64,000 bases of DNA. It comes from Immersiella caudata. Its lineage: Eukaryota; Ascomycota; Sordariomycetes; Sordariales; Lasiosphaeriaceae. The notes under the pieces are model-generated. The model did no database searches. It was not told where the DNA came from and saw only the letters and a program-made list of their open reading frames with translations. Shown piece by piece: positions 1-11,405 of the stretch. The stretch spans positions 5,146,001 through 5,210,000 of the forward strand of contig JAULSU010000001.1 of NCBI GenBank assembly GCA_030512335.1, given 5' to 3'. Both the position numbers and the translations under genes were made by a program. The number at the start of each line of letters is the position of its first letter. Positions within the stretch are counted from its first letter, which is position 1.

Positions 1-96
1 CTATCGCATCTCGCCTTCCGTCCTCCGGCTCTCCACAGACCTTACGCTACTCCTGACGCCCTTCCGAGAGGATCCTCGGACCCCTCGCCGCCGATA

Positions 97-2458
97 ATGC
101 AGTACGTCAGGAACCTCAGTGACTCAGTCTCCACTGCATGGAACTCCATCAACCCCGCTACCCTCAGCGGTGCCATCGATGTCATTGTTGTTGAGCAAGA
201 AGATGGTACCCTCGCCTGTTCGCCCTTCCACGTGCGCTTCGGCAAGTTCTCGTTGCTGCGCCCGTACGAGAAGAAGGTCGAGTTCAAGGTCAATGGCGTC
301 AAGCAGGAGTACTCGATGAAGCTGGGCGAGGGCGGCGAGGCTTTCTTCGTCTTCGAGACCACAGACAACATTCCCCAGAGTCTTCAGACCTCCCCCTTGG
401 TGTCCCCCATGGCCAGCCCCCCTCTCAGCGCACAACAAACAGAACTGCAGGAGCCGGAAACACTAGACCTCAACGACGCTACAGGCAAGCCCCGAGCCGC
501 GAGTTTCCACAGGCCGCCCCCTACCACCCTATACACGGCGCCCGGTCGAACTGGTGAGCATTGACTAACTCGTACTTTGGATTCCAAACTTGCTAACTGA
601 TACAGGGTTGCTCACACCCCGTTCCAACTCCCCCGAATTGCCCAAGGGTCTCAATAATGTCGTTGACTGGTCTCCTCAGCGCCCGCATAGTGATGACGCT
701 ATCAGGAGAGCAAGAAGAGAGTCTAGGGACTTGGACTTCCAGGACGGTTCTGCCGATGGCGATAGCCCTCAGTACTCAGACAGGTCACATAGCCCCCCTC
801 CTCTTGGAGCCCCCGAGGCGATGCAACGAGCCAGGAATCTCTCCAAGGAGCTCTCGGCAGCCAACATTCCGACTCACATCAACGACACTGGCGATTTGAT
901 GCTCGACATGACGGGGTTCAAGGGCAATGACGAGGACGCTTTGAGGGCGGAACTTTTGGCCCGAAAGATTTTGACGGAGGAGCTCGACGGCAACTATGAC
1001 ATTGGTGCGCTTTTTGGTGTAGACGTCCAGGGTAATCTTTGGATCTACAGCAGTGAGGAAGCCAAGAGCGTGGCCATGAAGAGGGCGATGGAGTCGTCCA
1101 TGCGCCCCACGCCAACAATGGCGATCGATGCCGCTTCTGATCCTGGGTATCAGAGTGATGGTAGCGACCTCACTGCCCTCCCTACTATTCTGGGCCACCG
1201 GAGAACTGAGTCAGATGTCGGCCAAATGGCCCTACAAACGCCGCCAAGCTCACCCGGTACCCCGGCGGTTGGCGACCCAAACCGGAACTATGCCAAGACC
1301 TTGCGGTTGACGAGCGACCAGTTGAAGGCTCTCAACTTGAACCCGGGCGAGAACTCAATGAGCTTCACCGTAAACAGGGCAACATGCACAGCTTTCATGT
1401 ATCTTTGGAAACATGAAACTCCTGTCGTCATCTCGGATATCGACGGTACCATTACCAAGTCCGATGCCCTTGGGCATGTTCTCAACATGATCGGGAGAGA
1501 TTGGACCCACGCCGGCGTCGCAAAGCTGTACTGTGATATTGCAGCGAACGGATACAACATCATGTATCTGACCAGTCGGTCCGTCGGGCAGTCGGACACC
1601 ACAAGGGCGTATCTCGCTGGCATCAACCAAGATGGATACCGGCTTCCGAGAGGACCAACCATCCTATCACCGGACAGAACCATGGCAGCCCTTCGGCGCG
1701 AGATCTATCTGCGCAAACCTCACGTTTTCAAGATGGCAACCCTGCGCGATATTCGGAGCCTGTACGGTCCAGACCGGACACCGTTTTATGCTGGATTTGG
1801 CAACCGCTTCACAGACCAAATCTCATACCGGACAGTGGACGTCCCCCGCACACGTATCTTTACCATCAACTCCAACGCCGAGGTGTCACTGGACCTGCTG
1901 AGTCTTAACAAGCTCAAGCTTAGCTACGTCAACATGACCGAGGTGGTTGATCACTACTTCCCGCCAGTCAGCACCCTTATCAAGGGCGGTGGTGAGGAGT
2001 ACACTGATTTCACCTACTGGCGTGACACGCCGCTCGAGCTTGATGAGTTCTCGGCCAGTGATACGGAAGACGAGGACAATGATGAACACGTCGATGATGA
2101 CGAGAGTCAGTACGCAGATGATGATGACGAAGCGGGCGAAGGGTTAGGTGATAGTTACCTCTCTCGCGACTCAGTTGACGATTACGGAAGTGTTATGAGC
2201 GGAGAGTACGAAGAGGACCAAATGGTGGGGTCCCTGATTGTCGACGATGAAGATGCGGATGACGAGGATGACGAGGATGGCGAGGATGACGAAGAGGGTG
2301 ATGTCGAAGAAGAGGAACCACAGCAGGAAAATGGTCACAATCAACTTGCGACACCCACCACCAAGGAGGGAGTGTCACCGCGCATCGCAGTCGCAGACCT
2401 GAACGCTGAGGCGATCACAGGCGTCAAAAACTTGACGGTGGAGAAAGAATTGAAGTGA
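97..2458 (+). CDS. PAH1: Lipin-type phosphatidate phosphatase (Pah1/Smp2/Ned1 family)
   Basis: Dephosphorylates phosphatidate to diacylglycerol at the nuclear/ER membrane, feeding lipid-droplet synthesis and limiting membrane growth (known for the family). Two exons, 97-553 and 606-2458, joined by a 52-nt phase-1 intron with GTGAGC donor and a GCTAACTG branch site; 769 aa. Seen: the N-terminal lipin domain (residues 1-107, beginning MQYVRNLSDSVSTAW), a serine-rich middle with many Ser-Pro sites, and the C-terminal HAD/LNS2 catalytic domain with the DIDGT motif (Asp430 and Asp432). A long Asp/Glu-rich tail follows (about residues 630-720). The ATG at 97 is chosen because the lipin domain starts there. 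The Ser-Pro sites suggest control by phosphorylation, as in yeast Pah1 (inference). It converges with TAF9. Confidence 0.95.
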
Positions 2459-2898
2459 ACAAAGCATGGCAGCCTAACGCAGGCCAAAACAGGCGCATAA
2501 TGGCATGGATTGTAGGTTTCAAGGAATGGGTAAAGTGTCGTACGCATATTGCATAGCGAGGCGTATGGTTATTTCTCTTTGCGATGGTGTTTATAGTAAC
2601 AGCTGATACACAAACATATGGGATACGGGCTGTATAATCACAATATAAATATTGGCTCAAGAGTCAAGCATTCTCACTAGGTAGAAGGCGCTCCCTTCTC
2701 CCCTGCCGTAAAAAAAATTGCCTTGATAAAACCCATCTGCCTTGGCTTGTCCACGCCGAATCCCTTTTTCTGTGAAGCTGAAGCCATACCCCCAACGCCC
2801 ATTCCGCTAAGCCCAAACCAAACTGTAGGACTGAGCCGCAAGCCAAATGTATTTGTACAAGAAAGCCATTGGTCTGAAACCCGCGCTTCCAACCCCCT
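2459..2898. other. Convergent intergenic region PAH1/TAF9
   Basis: About 440 nt between two stop codons facing each other, so it should hold the 3' UTRs and poly(A) signals of both genes. An AT-rich stretch (ATATAAATATTGG near 2642) is the only notable element. No gene is seen. Confidence 0.6.
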
Positions 2899-3699
2899 TC
2901 ACACCTCCACCATCTCCTCATCCTCCAGCCCATCATCTCCAAACACATCTCCCATCGTCCCCCCCTCGACTCCATCCCCCGTCACATCTTCCGTCTCCAC
3001 CCCTTCCATCGCATCCGTCACTTCCTCTTCACTCTCGCTATCACCCTCCCCGCCCTGTCCCGCCCACATATCCCGCAGCCCCCAGCTCAGCCCATTCAGC
3101 ACAAACCTCTCGCTCGGCAATCTCACCCCCCACTCACTGGGTTGCACCCGCGGCAATGCTACCTTATTTCTCTCCCTCGCCGTCTCCAACATCCACTCCT
3201 TGCTAATACCCCCACCACCACCCGCTCCTCCCCCGCGAAACTGGAATCCTAACCGCGATGCAATTGCCAGCTGGATAGAGTTCGCGCTGACGTTGGCATC
3301 GCCAACGTTTACTGGTGCGGCGCCCGACGCGGCAGAGGGTCGCGCACCGGCATGTGACGTGTATGGGTCCGCGGAGAGGTGTAGCGCGTCAGAGAGGACT
3401 GAGGAGGTGTGGCGGTAGGCGAAGTCGAGGAGGAGGAGCGGCACACGTTGTTCGTAGGAAGTTACGCCCTGGGCAGTGAGGAGGAGTTCGACGGTGCGCG
3501 CGTCGCGGGGGCGAGGGGTGGATGTGGAAGGAGATTGGGGCTGGTGGTGTAGCGCGGGGATGGGAAGTTGCTGTTGAGAGGGTTGCTGGGAGGGTTGGAC
3601 AACGGTTTGGGATTGGGACGGTTGGGAGGCTGTGTTGTTGGTGATGGTTTGGGATGCGGAGGATGGCGGCGGAACGCCATTTGTTTGGGAGGCAGACAT
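2899..3699 (-). CDS. TAF9: TFIID/SAGA subunit TAF9 (TFIID-31 histone fold)
   Basis: A subunit of TFIID and SAGA that pairs with TAF6 through a histone fold during RNA polymerase II pre-initiation (family knowledge). Single exon, 266 aa. Seen: a Gln/Ser/Pro-rich leader (residues 1-62), then the histone fold starting at PRPRDARTVELLLTAQGV. The fold contains YEQRVPLLLLDFAYRHTS and continues through an Ala-rich insertion to the conserved NGLSWGLRDMW segment. The tail is acidic. The fold is split by a low-complexity insert of roughly 30 residues after the DPY segment. Divergent from HIS4, with about 640 nt of shared upstream DNA. Confidence 0.9.
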   Translation of the reverse strand: MSASQTNGVPPPSSASQTITNNTASQPSQSQTVVQPSQQPSQQQLPIPALHHQPQSPSTSTPRPRDARTVELLLTAQGVTSYEQRVPLLLLDFAYRHTSSVLSDALHLSADPYTSHAGARPSAASGAAPVNVGDANVSANSIQLAIASRLGFQFRGGGAGGGGGISKEWMLETARERNKVALPRVQPSEWGVRLPSERFVLNGLSWGLRDMWAGQGGEGDSESEEEVTDAMEGVETEDVTGDGVEGGTMGDVFGDDGLEDEEMVEV

Positions 3700-4337
3700 G
3701 GTGGTTGCTGTAGCTGTGGTTTCTGCGCGGGTTCAGAGAGATGACTTTGAGAGATGTTGTCGCGCGGCTGGAAGGTTTAGGTTGCCATTGGTGAATAGAT
3801 GCGACTGGCGATTGTTCTTGCCCCTTGATATCTGTAGCGGTTTCGGTTATAAAGACTAAGCGCAGGTTCCGTTCTTTGAGAAATTGCTGTCTGGCTAACG
3901 AAACAGATGGGTTCGAGCTGGCCAAGTCGTGTGCTCAAGGCGGAACAGAGAAGTTGAGTTGTCGCGTCTGGTCGCAAAGCGAGCAATCCTGGCGGCCCGT
4001 GCATCGAGTGCCGTGCCCTCCGTGACAGCTGAAAGGAAGGCGCTTGGACCAAGAGCTTATTTGCGCCACAGCAGGAGTACTGTAAAACTTCAATTGATAA
4101 GATAAAGGAGGGGTCACAGCTACCCCACCATCATTGTGGCAGGGAGCAAGGATGGGTGCCGATGGCGGCGAGTCGGCAACAGGCTGTTAGTGAGGCGACT
4201 GTTAGCTATCAATTTTCATCCCCAGGGAGCGAAGAGTCACAGCCATTTCAAAAACCGAACTTTGGCCCTGGGACCTCTACTACGTTACCATTACGAAGAA
4301 ATTGCGTTCCCATCACGACGAACACCAACCGCAAACC
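3700..4337. other. Shared divergent promoter TAF9/HIS4
   Basis: Gene-free 638 nt between two divergent start codons, so it should hold both promoters and both 5' UTRs. Short ORFs here are not conserved-looking. It contains one Gcn4/CPC1-type half element near HIS4, listed separately. Confidence 0.6.
4234..4239 (-). promoter_or_regulatory. Candidate Gcn4/CPC1 (cross-pathway control) site
   Basis: GAGTCA on the plus strand reads TGACTC on the minus strand, the core of the Gcn4/CPC1 element TGACTCA. It lies about 100 nt upstream of the HIS4 ATG. HIS genes are classic targets of general amino-acid control, so the position fits. A six-base match can also arise by chance. Confidence 0.35.
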
Positions 4338-6997
4338 ATGGAGACGACTCTCCCCCTCCCGTTCCTCGTCAGCGTGGCCGTTCCACCGGGCTTGAACGAT
4401 GCAAAGGAGGGCCTCAACCGCGAGGAGGTGTCGTGCCTTGGCTGCGTCTTCTTCAAAGTTGCCCCGCCTTTGGTCGAGAAGATACTGCGCTTTCTTGAAC
4501 GCCACAACACCGAATTCCAGCCCTACTTCGACGTGACGCAACTAGAATGCCATGATGACGTTGTTTCCCTCCTCGATGCCGGAGCCCGCAAGGTGTTTGT
4601 AACGCCCGAGCGACTGCCACAGTACGCCGAGTTCGGATCGCGAGTTGCCGTAGTCGTGTCTGGGAGCAACGCATCGCTCCTGGCCTCGGCCAGCGAGCAC
4701 GGTTTGCTTGTTAGCGACTTCGATGTTTCTGCCGCTGATGCTGCGCAGTTCATCGAAGAAAGCAAATCAAAGAAGATCGGTTCCTTTTTCTTGAAGCCCA
4801 CCCCTGGTACCGACTTGGAGAAGTTCATTGGCGTTGCTGCGCAATGCAAGGCGGTTCCAATTCTGCCATCGACGGGGCTGACAGCCAGGGGCGAGAGTGG
4901 AAAGCTTCCCGTGTCCAGAATCCTGGCCTCCACATGGACCTCGGACCGACCAGACGGTCTCATCCCTACTGTCGTGTGTGATGAAAATGGGGTTGCGCTT
5001 GGGCTGGTTTACAGCAGCGAGGAGAGCGTGGGCGCGGCCCTAAAGACGCAGACAGGTGTTTACCAGAGCAGGAAACGCGGCCTCTGGTACAAGGGTGCCA
5101 GTTCAGGAGACACACAGGAGCTCATTCGGATATCTCTGGATTGCGACAATGACGCACTCAAGTTTGTTGTCAAGCAAAAGGGGCGGTTCTGCCACTTGGA
5201 GCAGGCAGGTTGCTTCGGCGAGTTGAAGGGGATCCAGAAACTTGAGCGAGTACTGCGATCAAGGAAAGCGTCCGCCCCGGAAGGGTCTTATACCGCTCGT
5301 CTCTTCTCCGACGAGAAGCTCTTGAGAGCCAAGATCATGGAGGAGGCCGAGGAGCTCTGTGACGCCAAGACGCCGCAGGAGATCGCGTTTGAGGCTGCTG
5401 ATCTCATCTACTTTGCCCTCACCAGAATAGTGGGAGCTGGAGTGACTCTGGTAGATATTGAAAAGAGCTTGGATGCCAAGAGTTGGAAGATCAAGCGTCG
5501 GACAGGCGATGCCAAAGGTAAATGGGCCGAGAAGGAGGGAATCAAGGTCGCCACAAAGGAGGCTGCGCCCACACCTACACCTGTTGAGGCGGCCAAGGGG
5601 GAACAAGCTCCTGAGAGGATTACCATGAAGATTTTCGACCTCGCAAAAACGTCTGAAGAGGACTTGGACAAGGCTCTCAAGCGGCCTTCCCAAAAGTCGG
5701 CTGACGCAATCATGAAGATCATCACACCCATAATCGACGACGTCAGGAAAGAAGGCGACAAGGCCGTCCTCAAATACACCCACAAGTTCGACCGGGCAAC
5801 GTCCTTGACCTCCCCTGTCCTGAAGGCGCCGTTTCACCAGTCCTTGATGCAGCTCCCCACAGAGACCATCAAGGCCATCGACATCTCCTTTGAGAACATT
5901 CGAAAGTTTCACGCGGCCCAGAAGGAGGACAAGCCGCTTCAGGTCGAGACCATGCCTGGTGTCGTCTGCAACCGTTTCTCGCGACCGATCGAGGCTGTCG
6001 GTCTCTACGTGCCTGGTGGCACCGCCGTCCTCCCCAGCACAGCCCTCATGCTGGGCGTACCTGCTATGGTGGCCGGTTGCAAGAAGATTGTGATTGCATC
6101 ACCTCCTCGGGCTGACGGAAGCGTCACGCCCGAGATCGTATATGTGGCTCACAAGGTGGGCGCGGAATCTATAGTCCTTGCTGGCGGCGCTCAGGCGGTG
6201 GCGGCCATGGCGTACGGTACGGAGAGTGTGAGTAAGGTTGACAAGATCCTGGGACCTGGCAACCAGTTCGTCACTGCAGCCAAGATGTACGTGAGCAACG
6301 ACACAAACGCTGGCGTCGGTATTGATATGCCCGCTGGTCCCTCAGAGGTGCTCGTCGTTGCCGACAAGGATGCCAATCCGGCATTCGTGGCATCAGATCT
6401 CCTTTCCCAGGCTGAGCACGGCGTCGACAGCCAGGTGATTCTAATTGGTATCGACCTGAGCGATGCCGAACTCAAGGCCATCGAAGACGAGGTCCACCGC
6501 CAAGCGATGGCCCTTCCCCGTGTTGACATCGTGCGTGGCTCCATCGCCCACTCGGTGACGGTGCTAGTCAAGACGGTGGATGAAGCTATGCGCATCAGCA
6601 ACCAGTACGCGCCGGAGCATCTGATTCTCCAGATCAAGGATGCCGAGAAGGCCGTAGAGCAGGTAATGAATGCAGGCAGTGTGTTCATTGGCGAGTGGAC
6701 ACCGGAGAGTGTTGGTGATTACTCTGCGGGAGTGAATCACTCGCTGCGTAAGTTGAAACTTCCTCAAAAAATCTAAAGTCGCTGCTAACAGTGGACGTCA
6801 TAGCCACTTACGGCTACGCCAAACAGTACTCGGGTGTCAACCTGGGGTCGTTTGTCAAGCACATCACGAGCTCCAACCTAACTGCTCAAGGTCTGAAGAA
6901 TGTCGGCGAGGCGGTCATGCAGCTCGCAAAGGTGGAGGAACTGGAGGCGCACAGGAGAGCAGTAAGCATCCGTCTCGAGCACATGGCACAGCGGTGA
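4338..6997 (+). CDS. HIS4: Trifunctional histidine biosynthesis enzyme HIS4
   Basis: One polypeptide carrying phosphoribosyl-AMP cyclohydrolase, phosphoribosyl-ATP pyrophosphohydrolase and histidinol dehydrogenase (steps 2, 3 and the last two oxidations of histidine synthesis). Exons 4338-6747 and 6804-6997, 56-nt phase-1 intron (GTAAGT donor), 867 aa. Seen: the cyclohydrolase core with RGLWYKGASSGDTQEL and FCHLEQAGCFG (about residues 240-300). The pyrophosphohydrolase segment KIMEEAEELCDA follows (about 330-400). Histidinol dehydrogenase runs from about 430 to the end, with IDMPAGPSEVLVVAD and QAEHGVDSQ. The intron lies just before the conserved NH-x-LPTYGYAKQYSGVN end. The start is ATG 4338 in ACCATGG context; upstream in-frame sequence has no ATG. 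Confidence 0.96.
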
Positions 6998-8335
6998 TTT
7001 GCAGTCCGATAAACCTGTTCGGTTATTTTTGCATCAAGGATGTGGATGTAAAAATTCCGGTATATTTTTGTGTGATTTAGTCCTCAATCTAAGAGTCTGT
7101 GCTTGTGTTTCCTTACAGTTCCGCAGATGCAGTTGGTGAAAACCCAGGGGTTCAGTTTGCTGTCGCGCAGAGCGACCTGGTAACCCGTTTTGCATAGAGA
7201 GATCTGAGCACCTGCTTACCTGCATTATAACATCTCTGGCGTCGGGCTGTATACCGTAGTAGCGGACAGGCCTGTCATCATTTGAGTTTGAATACTGAGT
7301 TATCCCGAGGCGCTGGGAGGCCTGGAGGACCCATGTCGTGCCGCACGTGTGTGTGACGCCCTGCCAAGACCCGTTGCCCACGGGGCATCCCCGCAGAAAC
7401 CTTTCGAGGCTCGTAATTTCCATTGCGCACAAATCGAGGCCTCTTCTTCTGTTCGCAACATCTTCAAGTCTTTTTCGAATTGGAGTTCGGCGCATTCGAA
7501 ATGTGCCATTTACAGCATGAAGCCTTTTCCCGCTGCCCACTCTAATTGTTGGAACCTCGGCCCAACGCCCAGACGGCTCGGCACTGCCCATTCCAAGGTC
7601 GGATGCCAGGGCAATCTGGGAAATCTGCGTGAGGATAAGGCTGCCAAGCGGCGCCTCTCCCCCATCGTGCATGAGATGGGCCATCGAGATTTCGACAAAC
7701 TCCATGTCTTCCCGTAGCTCACAATGTTTCTTTCTCGGCCGCTGAGACACCGACTAGCTTGACACCCGACACGAGCCTGGCCAACCACGGCGCGACACCC
7801 AAGAGCAAAGAATCCGGATTTCGTGCCGAATGCCAGGAGTACGCGTATTTTACGGGCACGAACGTGTTCGGATGCTTCGGGAAAAACAGAGTCAGGACCG
7901 CGAGGCGCGATGGACGCTAAGACCCGTCCAAGACATGCACCAATCTCAATTCTCCTTTTATTCTTTCAGCTGAGATTGGCGGCTGTACCATGCCATGCCA
8001 TCCGACAACCCAATTTGCGGCGTACATAGGTGAAGCTCCTCCCCGTGGGTCACTTCTTGTTTCACAGTTTCACAACTTATCCCCCTGCCCCCGAATTCTA
8101 GCCAGTCTTTACCCATAAGGGCGGGATTCGCAAGGAACGTTGCTGATTTCCTTTCCCGCCTTGCCTCACCTTTTTTTGCCCCTTCAGCCCTGTAGCGGAT
8201 CCAGCGGTTGCTGCCAGACCGCCCGGCACTCACAAGCCGACTGCTTTTCACTTCTCCTTCTCCTATTCCCACCCTGTCCTTCGCTTTTCCTGTTTTTTTT
8301 GTGGTGGGACGCGCCGTGCGTCGAGAGCAACGAGT
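6998..8335. other. Intergenic region HIS4/phospholipase B
   Basis: About 1.3 kb. It holds the HIS4 3' UTR at the left. At the right (about 8150-8330) is a pyrimidine-rich leader, typical of fungal promoters and 5' UTRs, before the phospholipase gene. A minus-strand open frame in the middle is listed separately with low confidence. Confidence 0.5.
7034..7750 (-). CDS. Unrecognised open frame, doubtful
   Basis: A 238-codon ORF that I do not recognise. The composition is mixed and there is no domain, signal peptide or membrane helix. A GTAAGC donor-like site lies inside the frame near its 3' part, so the true structure, if any, could differ. An ORF of this length can arise by chance in GC-rich DNA. 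It would overlap the HIS4 3' UTR on the opposite strand. No function is proposed. Confidence 0.2.
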   Translation of the reverse strand: MSQRPRKKHCELREDMEFVEISMAHLMHDGGEAPLGSLILTQISQIALASDLGMGSAEPSGRWAEVPTIRVGSGKRLHAVNGTFRMRRTPIRKRLEDVANRRRGLDLCAMEITSLERFLRGCPVGNGSWQGVTHTCGTTWVLQASQRLGITQYSNSNDDRPVRYYGIQPDARDVIMQVSRCSDLSMQNGLPGRSARQQTEPLGFHQLHLRNCKETQAQTLRLRTKSHKNIPEFLHPHP

Positions 8336-10687
8336 ATGCATATCCACTTCGCTATATCTGCCGCAGCACTGCTGCACGCGGTCTCGGCCGAGCCCATTCC
8401 CCAGGTGTCTATCCGGGCGCTGCCGAACGCCCCGTCGGGTGGATACGCGCCGGCCGCCGTTCCATGCCCGGCCTCGAAACCGACTGTCCGCGCTGCCGCA
8501 GGCCTGTCGCAAAACGAGACGGCATGGCTACAACTGCGGCGCAAAGCGACCGTTGACCCTATGATCGACTTTATGAAGCGCGCTACTATCCCCAACTTTG
8601 ACGCAGAGGCCTATATTCGGTCTGTCGCCAACAACTTCTCCGCGCTCCCGAACATAGCCATCGCAGCCTCTGGTGGTGGTTACCGCGCCTTGATGAACGG
8701 CGGTGGTTTTGTTGCTGCAGCTGATAGCCGGACCCCTGGATCCACCGGGAAAGGAGGTATCGGTGGTCTACTGCAGTCATCTACATATTTGTATGCGCTT
8801 TCCCTCACAGCAGTCCGTACCTTGAGCTTGAATTGGGGAGTTGCTGACACTTCATCTCAGGGCCGGGCTGTCAGGAGGTGGTTGGATGGTGGGTTCCGTG
8901 ATGCTCAATAACTTTTCAAGTATCGTCCAGCTGCGCGATGGCTTTGAGGGATCGAGTGTCTATCAATTTTCGTCCTCCATCTTTAAGGGGCCGAAACAGC
9001 GCGGCCTCTCCATTCTCAATACTGCGTCGTACTGGGACGATATCATCGACCAGGTGAACGAGAAACGCAAGGCTGGATATAACGCTAGCCTTACTGACTT
9101 GTAAGTGACCTTCATCCCGTGGGCTTATTCTCGTTGCTAAAACGGCGAAGCTGGGGCCGTGCATTGAGTTATCAGCTCATCAACGCCCCCAACGGAGGCC
9201 CCTCGTACACCTTCTCTTCCATCGCCTTGACCGATGAGTTTGCTCAAGGCAATACCCCGTTCCCCATCCTCGTAGCAGACGGTCGTCTCCGCGAAGACAA
9301 GGTCGTTACCCTCAACGCCACCGTCTACGAGTTTAACCCCTTTGAGATGGGCTCCTTTGATCCTACTGTCCGCGGTTGTATGTGCGATCCCTGCTGTTTT
9401 TTGCCCCTTCAGTCTTTTTGCCCTGATGTCTCAGGAGGAAGAGGGGGGGTTACCTCCTCAGACCTCCTGAGACACACAATCATTGTACTAAAATGGAAGT
9501 TAGTAGCTGACATTGACCACCAGTCGTCCCGACCGAGTACATCGGCTCCAACTTCTCCAATGGCGCCATTTCTCGAGACGGCCAATGCGTGCGCGGGTTC
9601 GACTCTGCCTCTTTCGCGATGGGCACCTCATCCTCCCTTTTCAACATCTTCATCCTCCAGAACGTCTCGGCTATCGACGCCGTCCCCGGTTTCATTGCTG
9701 ACACTATAGTTTCTTTCCTGACGGACCTGGATGACGACCACAATGACGTAGCCCAGTGGACTCCCAACCCCTTCTACCAGTGGAACCCTTCCACCAACCC
9801 GACCGCGTCCACCACCGAGCTCTCCCTCGTGGACGGCGGACTCGACCTCCAAAACATCCCCCTCACCCCCCTTCTGTCGCCGCACCGTGCCGTCGATGTA
9901 ATCTTCGCTGTCGACTCGTCCGCCGACACCCCTCAAAATTGGCCCAACGCCACCGCTCTGCGCGCGACCTACGAACGTTCCCTCCTCCCGTGGGTCCCCC
10001 CTTTCCGCCGTCTGGCTCCTGATGTGGTTATTCATGGCTTTGTTGGATGTCTTGAGCGTTGCGTGAGCGCGCCTGAGACGTTGCGTTGCGTTGCCTAGAA
10101 AACAGCTTTAAGAGAAATAACTGACGGACATTTACCACAGAATTGCCAACGGCACACTCTTTCCTCCGGTGCCTGACGCTAATACGTTCATCAACCTCGG
10201 CTTGAACTCTCGTCCCACATTCTTCGGGTGTTCTCCCTCCAACTTTACTCTCCTCCCCGGTCAAATCCTTCCTCCACTCATCGTCTACGTACCCAACGCC
10301 CCCTACACCGCCATGTCCAATGTCAGCACCTTCACGTCCACTTACTCAGACGACCAGCGCAATGATATCATTCGCAATGGGTATGATGTTGCGACCCAAG
10401 GAAATGGCACGTTTGACGCCGAGTGGCCCGCTTGTGTTGCATGCGCGATACTGAGCAGGAGCATGTACCGCGCAGGACGACCCGCTCCGGCGGCATGCGA
10501 AGCATGCTTTAGTAGGTATTGTTGGAATGGAACGATCGACAGTGAGGATAAGGGACCGTATCTTCCTACATTCAAGATTAGGAATGGGACTACGGTTGCT
10601 TCGAGTGCGGGGAGGAGGGTTGTCGCGTCTGGATGGAGTTTCGCGTCAGTGGTGGGTGCGGTGGCGGTGGCAACGCTGGTTGGTTAA
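8336..10687 (+). CDS. Lysophospholipase / phospholipase B, secreted and probably GPI-anchored
   Basis: Cleaves acyl chains from (lyso)phospholipids outside the cell (family knowledge). Five exons: 8336-8790, 8861-9100, 9151-9377, 9524-9989, 10141-10687; 644 aa. Seen: a signal peptide (MHIHFAISAAALLHAVSA), the oxyanion segment ASGGGYRALMNGGG, the catalytic serine motif GLSGGGW (usually GLSGGSW), the Asp-bearing LVDGGLDLQNIPL, and RPTFFGC near the C-terminal half. The chain ends in a hydrophobic tail typical of a GPI signal. Exon joins restore family strings such as TDFWGRALSYQL and GFVPTEYIGSNFSNG. The fourth intron (9990-10140) uses GTGGGT and is the least certain junction; it is the only donor found that keeps phase into IANGTLFPPVPDANTF. 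Confidence 0.92.
9427..9474 (+). repeat. Perfect 12-bp inverted repeat inside phospholipase intron 3
   Basis: Left arm TGTCTCAGGAGG at 9427-9438, right arm CCTCCTGAGACA at 9463-9474, with a 24-nt purine-rich loop. It lies in the 146-nt third intron, the second longest intron of this gene. The pre-mRNA could fold it into a 12-bp stem. Confidence 0.75.
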
Positions 10688-11405
10688 GGGTGACGGTAGT
10701 GGCGGTGAAAGATTGTATCGAAAGTATGTTCTGTATGTTTGTGGATTTGGTTATTGTTGTGCTGCGCAGGATACCAACTTGACTTGTGGGTTCAGGAGTT
10801 CAGATAGGGGCATTGATGGTTGGGAGACTTGGACAAGATAAAATGGTTTGCATCGCGTAAAGTGAAAAGGGATTAAACTCTCAAAATCAAAGAGATGAGG
10901 AACAAGTCCTGCTTGAGAGGCAGGCACGAAAATTCTTAATTGGAGAGATCCAATGATTAGACGGCAGCAGGAAGCAGCGGAACAATTGTATATATTGGGG
11001 CCATGAAACTCAGTCATGTTTGTTTTGATTGGCGGAGCCCCTTTTTCTCCAACCCGCAAGGCCAATGTCTTGCAGTGCCAACGTGCAACAACCCCAGAAT
11101 CGGGCGTCGTCGGAATCCGACATTTATTGCGCAACAAAATGAGAAAGATGAGGCGAGAAAGAATTTGGTCGCTGATCGTCAAACATAAAGCCGCTGATTT
11201 GGAGGGTACCCGCCAGTGCCTCAGAAAGGGTATATCGGGAAACGTTCAAGGCATTCTGTATCCACCGATCTACCGTCCTAAATGCATAGACGGAAGATTT
11301 TCTCCATGTCTCGCATGCATAACTGGAAGATCGCCACAAACGGTGCCAGTGCTAGATGAAAAGGTCTAGCAGAGTACTGACGGAAGAAAAGCGATGACCC
11401 CTCTG
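10688..11405. other. Convergent intergenic region, phospholipase B / pseudo-caspase
   Basis: About 720 nt between facing stop codons. Only short unrelated ORFs are present. Expected to hold two 3' UTRs; nothing else is seen. Confidence 0.5.

Noticed and set aside
5259..5912. 217-codon minus-strand ORF over HIS4
   Set aside because: Overlaps the conserved pyrophosphohydrolase and dehydrogenase coding region; shadow frame.
10062..10140. GTGAGC donor at 10062 for phospholipase intron 4
   Set aside because: It gives phase 0 while the acceptor exon needs phase 2, so the conserved IANGTLFPPVPD frame would be lost.
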